64,000 nucleotides of DNA. Source: Symbiodinium natans (Eukaryota > Sar > Dinophyceae > Suessiales > Symbiodiniaceae). A model generated the notes under the pieces. It made no database searches. It was not told the DNA's origin and saw nothing but the letters and a program-made list of their open reading frames with translations. Position numbers and translations under genes: made by a program. Below, one piece after another: positions 35,401 through 46,249 of the stretch. Location of the stretch: NCBI GenBank assembly GCA_905221605.1, contig CAJNDS010002090.1:592664-656663 (forward strand), given 5' to 3'. Numbering within the stretch: position 1 is the stretch's first letter; each line of letters begins with the position of its first letter.

Positions 35401-37490
35401 AAAACATGTAAAAAACGAAACTCGTCCACAACCGAAACCACACAGGTAACATCAGGTAACACAGGCGGCTCTGTTCGCTGAACCCATCAACAGAAAGTTT
35501 GCACCCACGGAGCCACATCATAAGCAAAGATAAGCATGCAAAGACTAGCTCCCGGAAACGCAAATTGATGGCCCTCCTGAAGCCTGCAGAAATTTGCCCG
35601 TCCCCAAGACGTCCCGACGCTTGAGTACCCGAGCTGCAGCTGGTGGGTGGCATAAGCAAGTAGGTTGGAGGATTGAAGGTTTCGAAAGCTCTGGCGACTC
35701 TTGTAAGCTCATGAGGTCTTGGATTCGAAGCCGGGGGGCAGTGAAGTCCAAGAGATTCCAAGAGTCGTGGAAATACCTCGGCGGGTTGATGCACTCCGCG
35801 TCACATAAGGTGGATTGTGCTTCTGGCATCTTCGTTGCTCACCTATGCTGCTACTGAAGTCTCGTGCCAAGCTGAATTGGCCATCCGATTTCAGGCGCTG
35901 AGCTGGCGCGCAAGAGCAAGATCCCTAGTCCAGAAATGCTGCAGCCAGACCGTTTGCAAGTACCAACAGGCACCCTCCAAGCCCAGGCTCTTCCAGCGCC
36001 ACGCATAGATTTTCACAGCCGCCTCTATGGTATAGACCTCCACGGAGCAGCAGGAAAACTGAGGGCCGGAGAGGGTGCGCTGAGTGCACTCAGTCAGAGG
36101 CAAAGGCAGGAGCAACTGAGGCGGCTTCGGGCTTAGGGCTTCCAAAGCGTGGTGTTGCATAATCATTTACAGTGGGTGAGGATGATGGGGATCTGTGCTT
36201 GTGGGTTGCGGAGCCTTAATCGCAGAAGCCCCAAAGGCAAAAACAGTCCCCAGAAGCCCAAGCTCTCATGGGAATCTGGTGAGGATTAGGCCAAGCAGCC
36301 GCCAAGAAGACCAAGTTCCTTGGAGCTGAAAGGCTTGGGTTGGGGACCCTCAACCCTTCCATTGGGTGTGGTTTCAGGTCCCAGCTTCGAGTTGGGTTCG
36401 GAGGGAGCGGGTTCTTGTAAATTCGATGCAGCCAGGTTGTAGGGTCAGGCTGGCTTCTGCATCTGCGCACTGTCATGCTTCGGATCGTGGAGGCTGGTTT
36501 CGGACATCAATTAAAACGTTCTTCGAAGATTGTTGAAGCCACGCTGTCAGCACATGCCCGACGATTGATTAGTGGGGCTGGCTTAACATAAAGTCGACGT
36601 GGGTAGGTTTCGATGTAGATCAGGACTCCAGGCCAGAATCCGAAGCCTGTGACATTTTGTTGCTTTGCTGCAATTCAAGCACTTTAAGCCCCAAGGCCTG
36701 GAAGTACTAAAGATTATCAGAAAGCAAGCTGTGAAGCTATTCTCCCTAAACTTCTCCCGAACCGCAGGAAATCCGGCATCTGCAGGGAAGCCTCGCAGCT
36801 CGCATCCAAAGGGGCGCTAGTAAATTGTCGGCCGTGGCGTCGGTCTCTAGGATAACGACCACCTGAGTAGGATAGGGCGGCATTGAACGACTGGGCCAGT
36901 GGAGGCTTAGGAATTCGGACTTTTTGGATTGGCTTCTATCCTAGGCTTTGACATCGTCAAGCATTCTGAATGTTCAAGATGCACAAGCCTTGGTATGGCA
37001 AGAACCGAATCGGACGAATCGGCACCGAAACTGTGCGGGCCTTCATCAGCCCAAGTCGTTCACAACTTGCCTCTCTCTCCTTCACTCTCAGCCGACTGAG
37101 CACCAGACCATATTGCTACCTGGAGCAGGGGTGCTTTGAATATTTGCTTCCATATTATGCTTCCATCATCCCGGCCCTACAGCTACCTGATATGGAGCCA
37201 TCTTGCCGTTTTCGCACAGGTGATTACGCATACTTCGCTCTCCACGGAATTCTCTGAGGTTGGGCAGGGGATTCAGGTTCTCTGACCAGGAATAATCGGG
37301 CGAGACTCTCTGAGGGCTTTTCTGGAGCATGGTTGACTTAAATTCTAACAACCCCACACTGGGTGTAGAAAAGAGCAAATCTGAGCACGGACCCTTGGGG
37401 GAACGAGACCCGGTTCAACCCGGAACCTGTTGCTGCCAGAGCACAGATGATGAGCCCAAGCAGCAGCTCCACCCGTGAAGATTTGCAAAG
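29395..37490 (-). CDS. voltage-gated cation channel, channel B (multi-exon)
   Basis: Single-domain six-transmembrane voltage-gated cation channel with C-terminal EF-hands. Exons in transcription order (minus strand): 37490-37437 (S1), about 36646-36597 (S1-S2 loop), 36037-about 35974 (S2), 35305-35232 (S3), 34943-34864 (S4), 34409-34367 (S4-S5 linker), 34118-34086 (S5), 33482-about 33425 (turret), 32995-32889 (pore), 32533-32473 (S6), 32260-32195 (post-S6), 32074-31997 and 30717-about 30643 (EF-hand 1), about 30335-30282 (EF-hand 2), 29462-29395 (probable C-terminal part). Donors are mostly GC. It is paralogous to channel A. The N-terminal exons upstream of S1 and some C-terminal exons were not identified. 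Family assignment is firm; the ion carried is not settled. Confidence 0.9.
30282..30335 (-). CDS. channel B exon: EF-hand 2 (partial)
   Basis: Reads VFLEDVDLLFEVLDVEGH before a GT donor: the incoming helix and first half of a second, less canonical EF-hand. The next exon, with the rest of the loop, was not found. Confidence 0.65.
30643..30717 (-). CDS. channel B exon: EF-hand 1, second part
   Basis: Reads VRELVGVYGCRLAGPLFRSA and then SALAK after a GATCAG acceptor. It completes the Ca2+ loop. The donor is GC at 30648 or GT at 30642. Confidence 0.65.
31997..32074 (-). CDS. channel B exon: EF-hand 1, first part
   Basis: Reads EEMIAAKESLLQLCRLM, then DKDKSGSLS. With a GC donor at 31996 and the exon at 30717 the loop becomes DKDKSGSLSVRE, with Glu at position 12. 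The nearby GTAAGT would add one residue and displace that Glu, so GC is preferred. Confidence 0.9.
32195..32260 (-). CDS. channel B exon: post-S6 helix
   Basis: A 66-nt exon beginning VIVERAASAKELDL and ending AKE at a GC donor. It has the same length as the exon of channel A. Confidence 0.9.
32473..32533 (-). CDS. channel B exon: S6
   Basis: A 61-nt exon. Its first base completes Thr and it then reads TYFLFVYISLQLAMLNLILA, followed by a GC donor. Channel A splits this helix across two exons. Confidence 0.92.
32889..32995 (-). CDS. channel B exon: pore loop and selectivity filter
   Basis: Reads VWEAQITIF, then QTVMMGDGWGTLAIP, then LIERDAWLAAIT. The filter motif is GDGW. The exon ends two bases into a Thr codon at a GT donor (AC|GTTGTGG), and the S6 exon supplies the third base. 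Confidence 0.94.
33425..33482 (-). CDS. channel B exon: extracellular turret
   Basis: Reads DCERCGRAFSTVPEMNFT just before the pore exon, with the same Cys pair as channel A. Both borders are approximate. Confidence 0.78.
34086..34118 (-). CDS. channel B exon: S5
   Basis: A 33-nt exon reading VLIMMTSWSVL between TTCCAG and CTG|GC, identical in length and borders to the S5 exon of channel A. Confidence 0.8.
34367..34409 (-). CDS. channel B exon: S4-S5 linker
   Basis: Reads MSFAAAAKSIVFGM and ends at a GT donor (ATG|GTCATG). It corresponds to LGFSAAAKSIVFGL of channel A. Confidence 0.78.
34480..34578. repeat. ATG/GGT trinucleotide repeat
   Basis: (GAT)n passing into GGT/GGC units, within the S4-S5 intron region of channel B. 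Confidence 0.9.
34652..34726. repeat. 37-bp tandem duplication
   Basis: CAATCCCCATTCTCAACCCC and the following GCCACGTCTGG are repeated once with a few differences, within an intron of channel B. Confidence 0.8.
34864..34943 (-). CDS. channel B exon: S4 voltage sensor
   Basis: Reads IFRMGKMVRIFRVLRQIW with basic residues at every third position. Counting the Arg completed at the junction, there are six regularly spaced charges. The exon is 80 nt, as in channel A. Confidence 0.94.
35232..35305 (-). CDS. channel B exon: S3
   Basis: Reads VVLLDMALTITALFQLSG, then SGVSML and two bases of Arg before a GC donor. The phase matches the S4 exon, as in channel A. Confidence 0.88.
35974..36037 (-). 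CDS. channel B exon: S2
   Basis: Reads VYTIEAAVKIYAWRW after a GTGGAG acceptor. The mid-helix Glu and following Lys are typical of S2. The 3' border is approximate. Confidence 0.8.
36597..36646 (-). CDS. channel B exon: S1-S2 loop (tentative)
   Basis: Reads GVLIYIETYPR, which lines up with VFIVIETDL of channel A. The acceptor and phase do not fit cleanly, so the borders are tentative. Confidence 0.45.
37437..37490 (-). CDS. channel B exon: S1
   Basis: Reads CKSSRVELLLGLIICAL, a hydrophobic helix preceded by basic residues, between a GCTGAG acceptor and a CTG|GCAGC donor. It is placed as S1 by its position upstream of S2 and the shared border pattern. Confidence 0.65.
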
Positions 37491-38063
37491 CTCAGCTACC
37501 TCGCAAGGTTTCGAGCCAAGTTGGGGCTACTGACTTACTGGGGCAATGGTTTTTGGTGCGCCCCCCGCTCTCTAAACACCGGAAGCTCACAAGCCCTTAC
37601 CCCGCCTTGCGTCGCCATGGGTGCGCTATGGCATTGATCTGCCCCTTGCTCTCGCTCCGTCGAAAGGATACACGCATGCCTCACATGCAGGTTTTTCGGT
37701 CCAAACGTGTCGGAGAATCAGATGCTCAATTAACGACGTTGTGCAGGCCACCCAGCCCTTGCCCCGCTTCCCTTGTGTTGTCTCTGGGGGTCAAAGCAAC
37801 ACGGTCTGGGGTCGGTTGCGGACTGCGATGTCAAGAAGGCACTGTAAAGCCACGTTTTTTAAATGACCAACACAGGGGGCCACGATTTTGCTACAAGTAT
37901 CCTGGTTCATCTTGATTCCTGCTTTGTGGCAACACCACGACACTGCGGGCTTTCAACGTTTTACAAGGGGTTAAGGATTCGTGATTTTGAGGCTCTCAGG
38001 CGCGGTGCTCACCCACTCGATGTCAGCATTGCGAGAAGCAGGGCGATGCCACATTTGTGAGGC

Positions 38064-38295
38064 CACATTTGTTGTGATGCTGAAGTTCAACATGAAACAG
38101 CATCGCCAAAAGTGTGGGAGAGCCGCGACTTAGTTCTTGATGTCAAGGAAAATAGCTTCGTGTCAAAAAAATTGTCTGGCCGGTCGCACATTTGGACAAC
38201 TTGAAGAATGCCATAGAGCAACATTGAGCACAGCGTGGCAAGGACATGATTCTGGACCACACTTTTTGTGATGCTGGAGGTCAGCATACATCGAC
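38064..38295. repeat. short direct repeat about 195 bp apart
   Basis: CCACATTTGTTGTGATGCTG near 38067 recurs as CCACACTTTTTGTGATGCTG near 38260 with similar downstream bases. Confidence 0.5.
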
Positions 38296-38299
38296 GAAT

Positions 38300-41200
38300 C
38301 AAGAAATTGCAAAAAGGGGTGGCCGGCTTGAATTGCAATCTTGACGTCAGCAGCGCGGCTGGACCAAGCGGAACCCGAAACATCTTGGGATATCTGGGAG
38401 TAGATATGATATACAAATAGAGACATGTTGTGCACATGGCAGACTTCGGTTTTGGCAAGGAGCCGGTGCTCGTTGCAAGGTCGTAAACCAAGCAAAGGCC
38501 GATAGGATGGTTGGCTTGATCTCTATTTTGAGCACCGACTGAACCCACGGAGGATATTTGCGGACCCTGAAGCGCAAGGTTCCGAGCATTTCCGAGCCCA
38601 AGCTGTAAACGAAGCGTTTAAGTTTAAGTTAAGAAAGTCTTGCGCGGTCAGGGAGCCACCGCTGTCCTCCTCCATGCTGGTGTTCCTCATTGGGTCGAGA
38701 GAACAGCACACCAGCAAACCGGCAAACTGCAAGTGCTGTCTGATGTCTGCGGGCTAACATTGCTGGGTTATCGGGTTCAGGACTTCAGGCTGTAACATTG
38801 AGGTTACAAGGATCGGGAGAGTGAAAACACCAGAACCTATGAACGGTCAAACAAGACGACATGCTGTTGATGGTCGCTGCTGGCTTTGTGGTTTTTCGTG
38901 ACTCTCAATTATTTCAGGCCTTCTTCCTAAACGAGTCGCTGTGGCTGCTGCTACTCAAGCTCCCCGACTCCGTATTCCTAAGCGTGAGCAGCCCAGGTGC
39001 ATCTGCTTGGCCGAAGCTGCCATTGCAATCGTCATCCTCACGCGAGGCTGTATTAGTCTGATAATGGAGTCACCCCCTTTTGTGAATTTCAAACCTTGCC
39101 AATTGCCAATATGCCGATGGCCATCCACGGTTTTTTGAACTTGGCGGACCGGCCAATAGGACCTCAACCTCAAGTTCCCAGGCACGAAACCTCGCAACTT
39201 CCAGCAAATACAGCGTCAGGACACCGTCGCCCCAGTTCAGGAGCCCAGTCATTAGTTTGAACCGCAAACACACACACACACACCCACACACAGAGACACG
39301 ATCACACACACACACACACACACACACACCCACACGCGCCCAATCACACAATCACACCATCACACCGTCACACACCAAATCGCACACACACACACACAAA
39401 ATCACACAATCACAATCGCACACAGGCACAATCTTACAAACACACGCGATCTCGCACACGATCTCACACAATCACAATCACAGTCACAATCACGATCACG
39501 ATCACACACACAGTCACCCACACACACACACCCACACAATCACAATCACACACACACAATATCACACACAATCACAATCCCAGTCACAACACACACACAC
39601 ACACACAATCACACACACACACACACACAATATCACACACAATCACAATCCCAGTCACAATCACAATCACACACACACAATCAAACACACGCACAATCAA
39701 ACACACACACACACACACAATCACACACACAATCACACACACAATCACACACACACAATCACACACACAATCACACACACACAATCACACACACACAATC
39801 ACACACACAATCACACACACACACACAATATCACACACAATGACAATCCCAGTCACAATCACAATCACACACACACAATCACACAATCACACACACACAC
39901 ACAATCACACACGGACGGACATCCCCAGCGACTTTTTGATGCTCACACGAGCAAAAAACCTCGGCAGAGAAAGCTGGCAGGAGCCCATCCAAATCCTCCC
40001 TGAGCTACCAACAACCACAAGCGTCCTGCAAAATGGCGTCGCTTCGGCAGCAGCAGGCGCGATTGAGGGGGGGAGGGGGGGTTTGTTCCCAGTGTGGCGA
40101 GCCTACCTACAAACTTCTAGCTTAGTTTCGGGTTGCTGTGTGCATCCTTGGCCGCTTCAATCCTTCAGATCTTCAGATCGTTCTTACAGAGATCTGAAAG
40201 TCCGGCTTGAAGCCAACTGTCCAGGGAGCGTGGCTAGCAACACCCCAGCAATCTTACTATGCGGTCTTGCTCAAGAGCCTCTAAGCCTGAGATCACATGC
40301 CCTAACTATTGTGTACCGCACATCCGTGGCTGTAGCGAGCATGTGGCCGCCTGAAAAAAAGACTCGCCTGGAGCCTAAACAAACGGCCGCGGTCGAGCTG
40401 CCAAGGCTGTTGCGAGAAGACGAACCCTCAAACACCGACTTCCCAAAACCATAAAGAAGAGGGGAGAGCTCGTCAACCTGAAGGGTTCAAATGCGTTCAA
40501 TTCGACCAGCACCTGTCGAAATCAAACGCATATGCCAGAATCCTTATTATACCAGGGTCTAAGAAATGGACGCAAACGGAGTAGACGTGCCTGACATACA
40601 AGATCCCCTGTAGACTCCGGACTCCAGACCAATGGCCCTAAACTCCCTCTCGATCACTGTTGGTATTTGGTGCTAAGCTCCGGAACATGGCCCCTGGGGC
40701 CCACATGGGAATGTGACGGCGCGTTGTGGGCAGTTCAGGCTGCCAACTTGCAACGCGGGGGGTTTTCTGCACAAACTGCCTGGATTCAAAAAGCATTCGT
40801 AATTCGGTGGTTGCTGGATTGCCTTCTGGGGCCACAGTGCTAGGGTAGCCCTGATCAGCCCAAAACCAAAGGAGTCCCGCGTCGTTCGTCACCAAGCCAA
40901 TAATTTATCGTATTTCATCGTGAACAAAAGGCTTGTAGAACTTGCACATGCTTAGCTGCTTAGATGCTTCTAGTATATCCGGCTACAGTATCCCCAAGAA
41001 CCACGGGTTCAATTCACGAGCTGACTGCAATGCCTGCAGATGCTGCACGATCGAGCAGCGCACGGAGGATGGCCCAAAGCTCTCGTGCACACTCTGGCCA
41101 TGAACGAGTACCACGTGTTGAGCGCTCAACACCAAACTGTTCAAACTGCGAGTAGGAGGCAGCAGCAGTCCTCCCGTGTCCCCCCAGTATTTTTTCGGAC

Positions 41201-42330
41201 CACCGCAGGCTCGCACTTTCGGACTAGGTCTAGGTGCTGGCTGCGGGTTGGCGTGCGTTCAAGGGTCCATGGACAGTTGCGACAGTACTTCTGTTGTGCA
41301 GCTTTGTTGCCTACACCCTTTTCACAGCCTAAGCCCATAAACCCCCACCCATATCCCCCCGAGGAGGGGCGGAGCAGCTTGCTCTCACTTGCGGCAGCCA
41401 TAATCCTGCGTACCAGGAGGCTTCTGCTCCAGTGACCCTCGCTGGAGCCTCCCCCCTCTAGTTTGGGGTTTGGGGCTTCGGGCCCGAACTTCGGGCGTCT
41501 TCAGCCCTAGCTCCCACAGGCTACCGGACCCAGAGCACATAGCAGTGTTTCGGATTAGGGGGGTTCTCCGGGGAGTTTTTGCAATGCTCGACACCAATCC
41601 GAGTCTTTGGCATCAGCCGACCTCTGGCCCTTCACCAGTGAAGTTGCGGCCCTCGTCACACAGGACGTCCGGTGCGAAGCCCTTGCTGCCACCTGGAGGG
41701 CAAACCCTGAGAAAGGTCTTCGTTCCCTTCATCGTGAAGGTTTGGCGTTTAGAGAGGGCATGGACAGGAAGCTGCAGCAGTCGTATGGTCTCGCACTGTG
41801 CGTGCAAAAGTCATTTCAGCAAGCGATGTTTCAACTACTCACAGGCCACCGACCCGTAGCTAAGCCAAGCTTGCTGTGAATATTGAATGAGTGTTCAACC
41901 TCCCTGGAACGACTGGCCCACGCTTGATAAATTAAAACACAAGAAGTGGCCCACCCATGAAGTGAACGATCTGCAGCCGCTCGTCATCCAAGCGCAAGTC
42001 CTGGCATTCATGAAAGGGCGTCTAGCCCCAGGAATGACTTCAACTTCAACAGGTCGACTACAAGATTTCGGCAACCATGAGGATGCGCATCCTTCCCGTT
42101 GCGTTCATGCCTGAAGCTGAGGCATGCCAAATCAAAGGCCACATCCCTTGAGAAGAGATTAGGTTCTCGAAGTCTGGGTTATGTCCCTACGTCGGGGCTT
42201 GTGACCCTTGTCACCAATCTATAAACCTACACCTTCACCTGCACCTTCCTGCAGAAGTCTGACAAGTTGCAGGATCCTGCAAAAAAACATCCGCCACAGT
42301 GTCCACTCTCTCACCAAACCCAGCAAATCC
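38300..42330. other. spacer upstream of channel B
   Basis: Should contain the N-terminal exons of channel B if that gene is complete, but none was recognised. The region 41607-41876 is open and protein-like on both strands (plus: ALAATWRANPEKGL; minus: GSKGFAPDVLCDEGRNF), so no call is made. Confidence 0.35.
39266..39912. repeat. CA-rich CACAATCACACA satellite array
   Basis: About 650 bp built from CACA blocks separated by ATCA. One frame stays open for 248 codons encoding only His-Thr-rich low-complexity sequence, which I do not regard as a gene. Confidence 0.95.
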
Positions 42331-42335
42331 TTAAC

Positions 42336-42398
42336 AAACCCTCGCCTCCATGGACTTGTCTGAGATGGGCTCAAAGCAGTGCCGCAGAGTGCAGCCAC
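42336..42398 (-). other. possible coding exon
   Basis: Reads GCTLRHCFEPISDKSMEAR between GAGGAG and an AGG|GTTTG donor on the minus strand. Possibly a downstream exon of the 44.8-46.2 kb gene. Confidence 0.3.
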
Positions 42399-43091
42399 CT
42401 CCTCGGCAGTGGGCAAAACACGGCACAGATTCGCAAACAAAAATGCATATAGAACTATATGTCTTTATATATGGATATATTTGTGTGTGTATGTATGTAT
42501 ACGCAGGCAGACCAGACTTCTTGGCCTCTTTCTGTCAGTGTTTAAGAAGGCAAGCGGGCAAAGAGTATGCACATTGCGGGGGATTGGCTGCCAGCAAGCG
42601 GCGGTTGTACACAATGCCGCTCTCGAAGGCCATGTGCCCTTGAATCAGCTTGCGCCCAGGACCGTAGAACCTCAGCTTTGAGAAAAAGGTTAACAAACCC
42701 AAAGCCCTGCAAGCTTGCTAGGTTCGTGGGTGTTCGTGGTCCAGGAGACCCAGGTGGGTTCGGATGTTCGGGGCATGTGGCAGAAATTGCAACTAGGCCA
42801 CAAGTCGTTGAGGCAAATCCTCAGTCAAGAAACAAGCAGAAAGACCTCTTGCTCCCAAAACTCACTGTCTGCTTCTTGCTCGGAAGCGAGAGGGTGAGCT
42901 CAATTGTTTGGGGACTTCCCAGAACGAGGGAGAGCTGCTGGTCTAAGACCTTAGACCTCCCTCAAATCTCAAACCCTAAATCAGCTGGCAGCCCGTGCCT
43001 TGCAACACCTCGATGTTTAGGCTGAGCTGTAAAGGGGGGCTTAAGCGGATTCAGGACTGAATGTTGCTGAGCGTTAGGGGTTTGAAGAAAC

Positions 43092-43136
43092 ATTGCCAAG
43101 CATCTGCTCGTTGCTCATGCATAGCACGCCCGTCTT
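43092..43136 (-). other. possible coding exon
   Basis: A 45-nt segment reading KTGVLCMSNEQMLGN between CTGCAG and AAT|GTTTC. Plausible exon in the same orientation as its neighbours; family unknown. Confidence 0.35.
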
Positions 43137-44150
43137 CTGCAGCAGCGGGCCGGATGGGGGGCAACAGGGTGGGCGCAGTGCAGTGCAGGGTCCAGCATAG
43201 CGCGCGTTGGGACTTGTAGCATTCGGGGGGTTTGTACTGCAAGCCTAGTGGCAAAGAAACGAAAGCACTGGAGGCTAACGTCTGAAAAATTCCCTGGCTA
43301 GCTGCCATACTATAAAAAAGCTGGAGTCGAACTTCACATCAACACACTGCGAACCACATTACTCGATAGAGGTTACGTTAAAGCCTTGGATGCCCGAGCC
43401 CAAGAATAAGAATTAGTCAAGCGAGTGGCTACATCCTGAAGCTGACACCTCCCCATCCGCAAGCCATTGTTGAACCCGTTTGAACCCTGTGATCGTCGGT
43501 TTCTGCCCTCAAAAGACCAGAAGCAAGAAAGCAAAACAACTTCGGGCTCGCGATCGCGCCCCTGCAAATTGACTGCTAAAAAGGGCGGGGGGTTTCGCCG
43601 CTCAGCATGAAAGTCCGAGAAAGTGCACCCAGTGCAGGCTCTGGCACTCCGATGCGCCATTCCTTCGGAGTCTCGGGTCCGAGGCGGTGTGCGTCGAAGG
43701 TGTCCTGTGGCTTTGCTTTCTGGGAGTTCGATGGGAGGTTCGGCTCCCATGGCCAATGCTCCCACACTCGCACAAGGCACAGCAGCAAAATGCTATAGTT
43801 CCACAGATGGTGCTACGCATTAGCGCTTCGGGATGCATGCCCGCGCCAGCCGCATGTATGCAAAGGGCCATGCGGGGGGGTGTCAGGATGCATGTAGGCT
43901 GCATGCATGCCAGTATAGGGAGGAAGTGACCGCCATGGTTGTTTCATGTGCTTCGAAAGCTGCCCCAAGGCCACACACAGCAAGTGTTTAAGAAGCATGA
44001 GTTTGCGGTGCCGCGAGAAAGTCAAGCCTGAGGTTAGGTTACGCGAGGAAGGTTGGCGAGGGTTGCAGGATGTTGCAGGCTAGGCGGTGGGTTTACTGAC
44101 TGATTGAGTTGTCTGCGCAGTAGCGCAGCAAGTCCAAGCTTCGCACAGAA

Positions 44151-44246
44151 GGAGAGCGAGAGAGAGAGAGGAGAGAGTAGAGAGAAAGAGAGGGGGAGAG
44201 AGAGAGAGAGAGCGTGGAAAGAGAGAGAGAGAGAGTGTGGGAGTGT
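44151..44246. repeat. GA-rich microsatellite
   Basis: Long imperfect (GA)n tract; purine-rich sequence continues to about 44390. Confidence 0.9.
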
Positions 44247-44804
44247 GAGAAAGAAAGGAAGGAAGGAAGAAAGGAATAACGAAAGGCAGAAACAAAGAAA
44301 AAAACATCCAGAAAGAATTAAAGCAAAAAAAGAGAGGAAGAAAAAGGTGTAAGAGAGTGAATGAGAAAGAAACAGAGAGACCTTAACAAACCTGCAGAGA
44401 AGAAGCTGTGATGAACATCTCATGTCATCTCCCAACGGCAAAGCCGACTAAGTGACGATCAAACTTAGCACGCAGCGAACCAGGCACTCAGAGCATACTC
44501 ATGCGTACTCCATTCTCCAGCAGATCTAGGGCTATCAGTGGTCAAGCTTCAGTGTTTTGTCAGGTGAAACAGTCGGAGCCGTGGTGTAACAGAGAGAGAG
44601 AGAGAGAGGAAAAACAAAAACAGAGAGAAGAAACACAACAAATAGAGTTTTCTATCTTTAAAATAGTCAGCCTTCAAACCGATAATACAAACTGTGGCAC
44701 GGTGTCGCTGTTGCGGCTTTAAGGTCTAGGCGTGTAGGGATGGCTGAGCTCCAGTCGGGACTGAAGTCTCAAAGTTTTAGAGCTCACACAAGCTAATGAC
44801 TTGG

Positions 44805-46193
44805 ATGCAGCCGCCTGGAACATGTCTTCTGCCCACTTCGTGTTTCTGGCCTTGGCGATCTCTGGAACCCTCGATTGAAAGGAAAATCTCTCCCCCCCTC
44901 CCCCCCCCCCCCGCAACCCTGACTTCTCAAAGCAGTGCAGAACCGGCAAGAAGCTGGTTCCACATTTTGGTTAAGGCCCCAAAAGAGGCTCAAACTGATG
45001 AGGCGGATGCTGGTGGACCGTGCAGCGGAACACAGGAATGCAGATTCAGAGCCGTGGAACCCCTCCGTCGTGCGCCCCCACAAGCCATCCTGAAACCCAA
45101 ATCTTACCCCGGAACCTCGCAAGCTTCCGAGCTCCTAGGCAACGCGGCTTGACCAACTCAGTTGTGAATTCTACACTTCAGCTCCCCGCCATGATCACGC
45201 CGCCATTGATGCGCTCCTTGCCTTGGGCTACGGATCAGCGCAAACAGCGCAACGACTTGTTACGAGACTGAATTGTGCACTCCTAAAGATCTCAAAAAGC
45301 CTATCTGCACTCTGTTTGACTAGGGGACCCACTCCCGGCCGTTTTTCAATCCAAGCTGCCGTTCTTGAGCCAGTCCTCGTTTGTGAGGAACCTTAGGAGG
45401 AGGCTCTTTGTAAAAGGCCTCCTGAGATCCCTGTACCGTGTGGGGGGGGGGGGGGGGGGGGACGGTTCAGAAGTTCAGGCTTTTGAGAGGTTGAGGGCTC
45501 AGGTCGAGGTGGCCCTTTTTGGGCACATTGAGGGGGAGGAGAGTTTACTGCGACTTGGGAGATGGCAACAATTTCCTGTCTTCTAACTGACCTCCAGAAT
45601 GGGTGGTGCGTTTAGGCTTCTCAGTGCCCGGGCACCTAAACCATTCACAATAACGTACCAAGGTGCACGTCCACATTCTGATCACGCATCTGGTCGGCAA
45701 TGCCCCCGAGGATGTTCATGTTGTGCCTGCTGTCATTAACGACTTTAACCTAAAAACATTCTCTTCAGCTACCTTTGCCAGAGAAGCTGGATGCCCGACT
45801 TCCAGAGATACATTAGATTCGATTCTGCTTCATTGCACAGGCTTATGCCAGCTCCACGCCTTAGCCTCAAAAAAACCCTTGTAATACGAGAAAGTGTCGT
45901 GACTGCGTCGCGGAGCACGCTCAACCTTCTGGCAGCCTGACGAGCGCAGCATCTGCATCCAGAAGCACCATGTGGGTGAACCTCTGCTCACTGAGGAGGT
46001 AGTCCTGAGCAACCGAATACGCTGGGTTGGGACGGTTAGGAGAAAAGACGGTTCGGAGTTCCCGTGGTTGAACAATTCCGCCCGCAAGCTTGTCGAGAGT
46101 CTATTCAGGGATCATCTCCCAAAAGGAAAAATGTGTCTTTCGATCATAGACATGCGCAACCTGACGCCAGGCGACCACGAAGAAGGGGAACTT
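44805..46193 (-). CDS. putative glycosyltransferase-like gene, internal exons
   Basis: Minus-strand exons that join in phase: 46193-46161 (KFPFFVVAWRQ), 46004-45926 (DYLLSEQRFTHMVLLDADAA), 45742-45659 (NDSRHNMNILGGIADQMRD), 45221-about 45180 (KERINGGVIMAGS), with a further likely exon near 44868-44809 (ARNTKWAEDMFQAA). The phase is continuous across the first three junctions, which strongly supports a real gene. The LDADAAL segment resembles the DxD metal-binding motif, and the later INGGVIMA resembles the Asn-x-Gly region, of GT-A glycosyltransferases; this assignment is by motif only. A sugar-nucleotide-dependent enzyme of the secretory pathway would be the default guess. Start and end are unknown. 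Confidence 0.55.
45442..45461. repeat. poly-G run of 20
   Basis: Uninterrupted G run in the intron between the third and fourth exons of the glycosyltransferase-like gene. Confidence 0.95.
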
Positions 46194-46249
46194 CTCCCAG
46201 CAGAAGTTTTCCCTCTCCCAGCCTGACGGTTGGCGAACGTTGGGTCTTA

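Noticed and set aside
39257-40003. 248-codon plus-strand open frame
   Set aside because: Entirely His/Thr/Ser low complexity translated from the CA array; no protein features.
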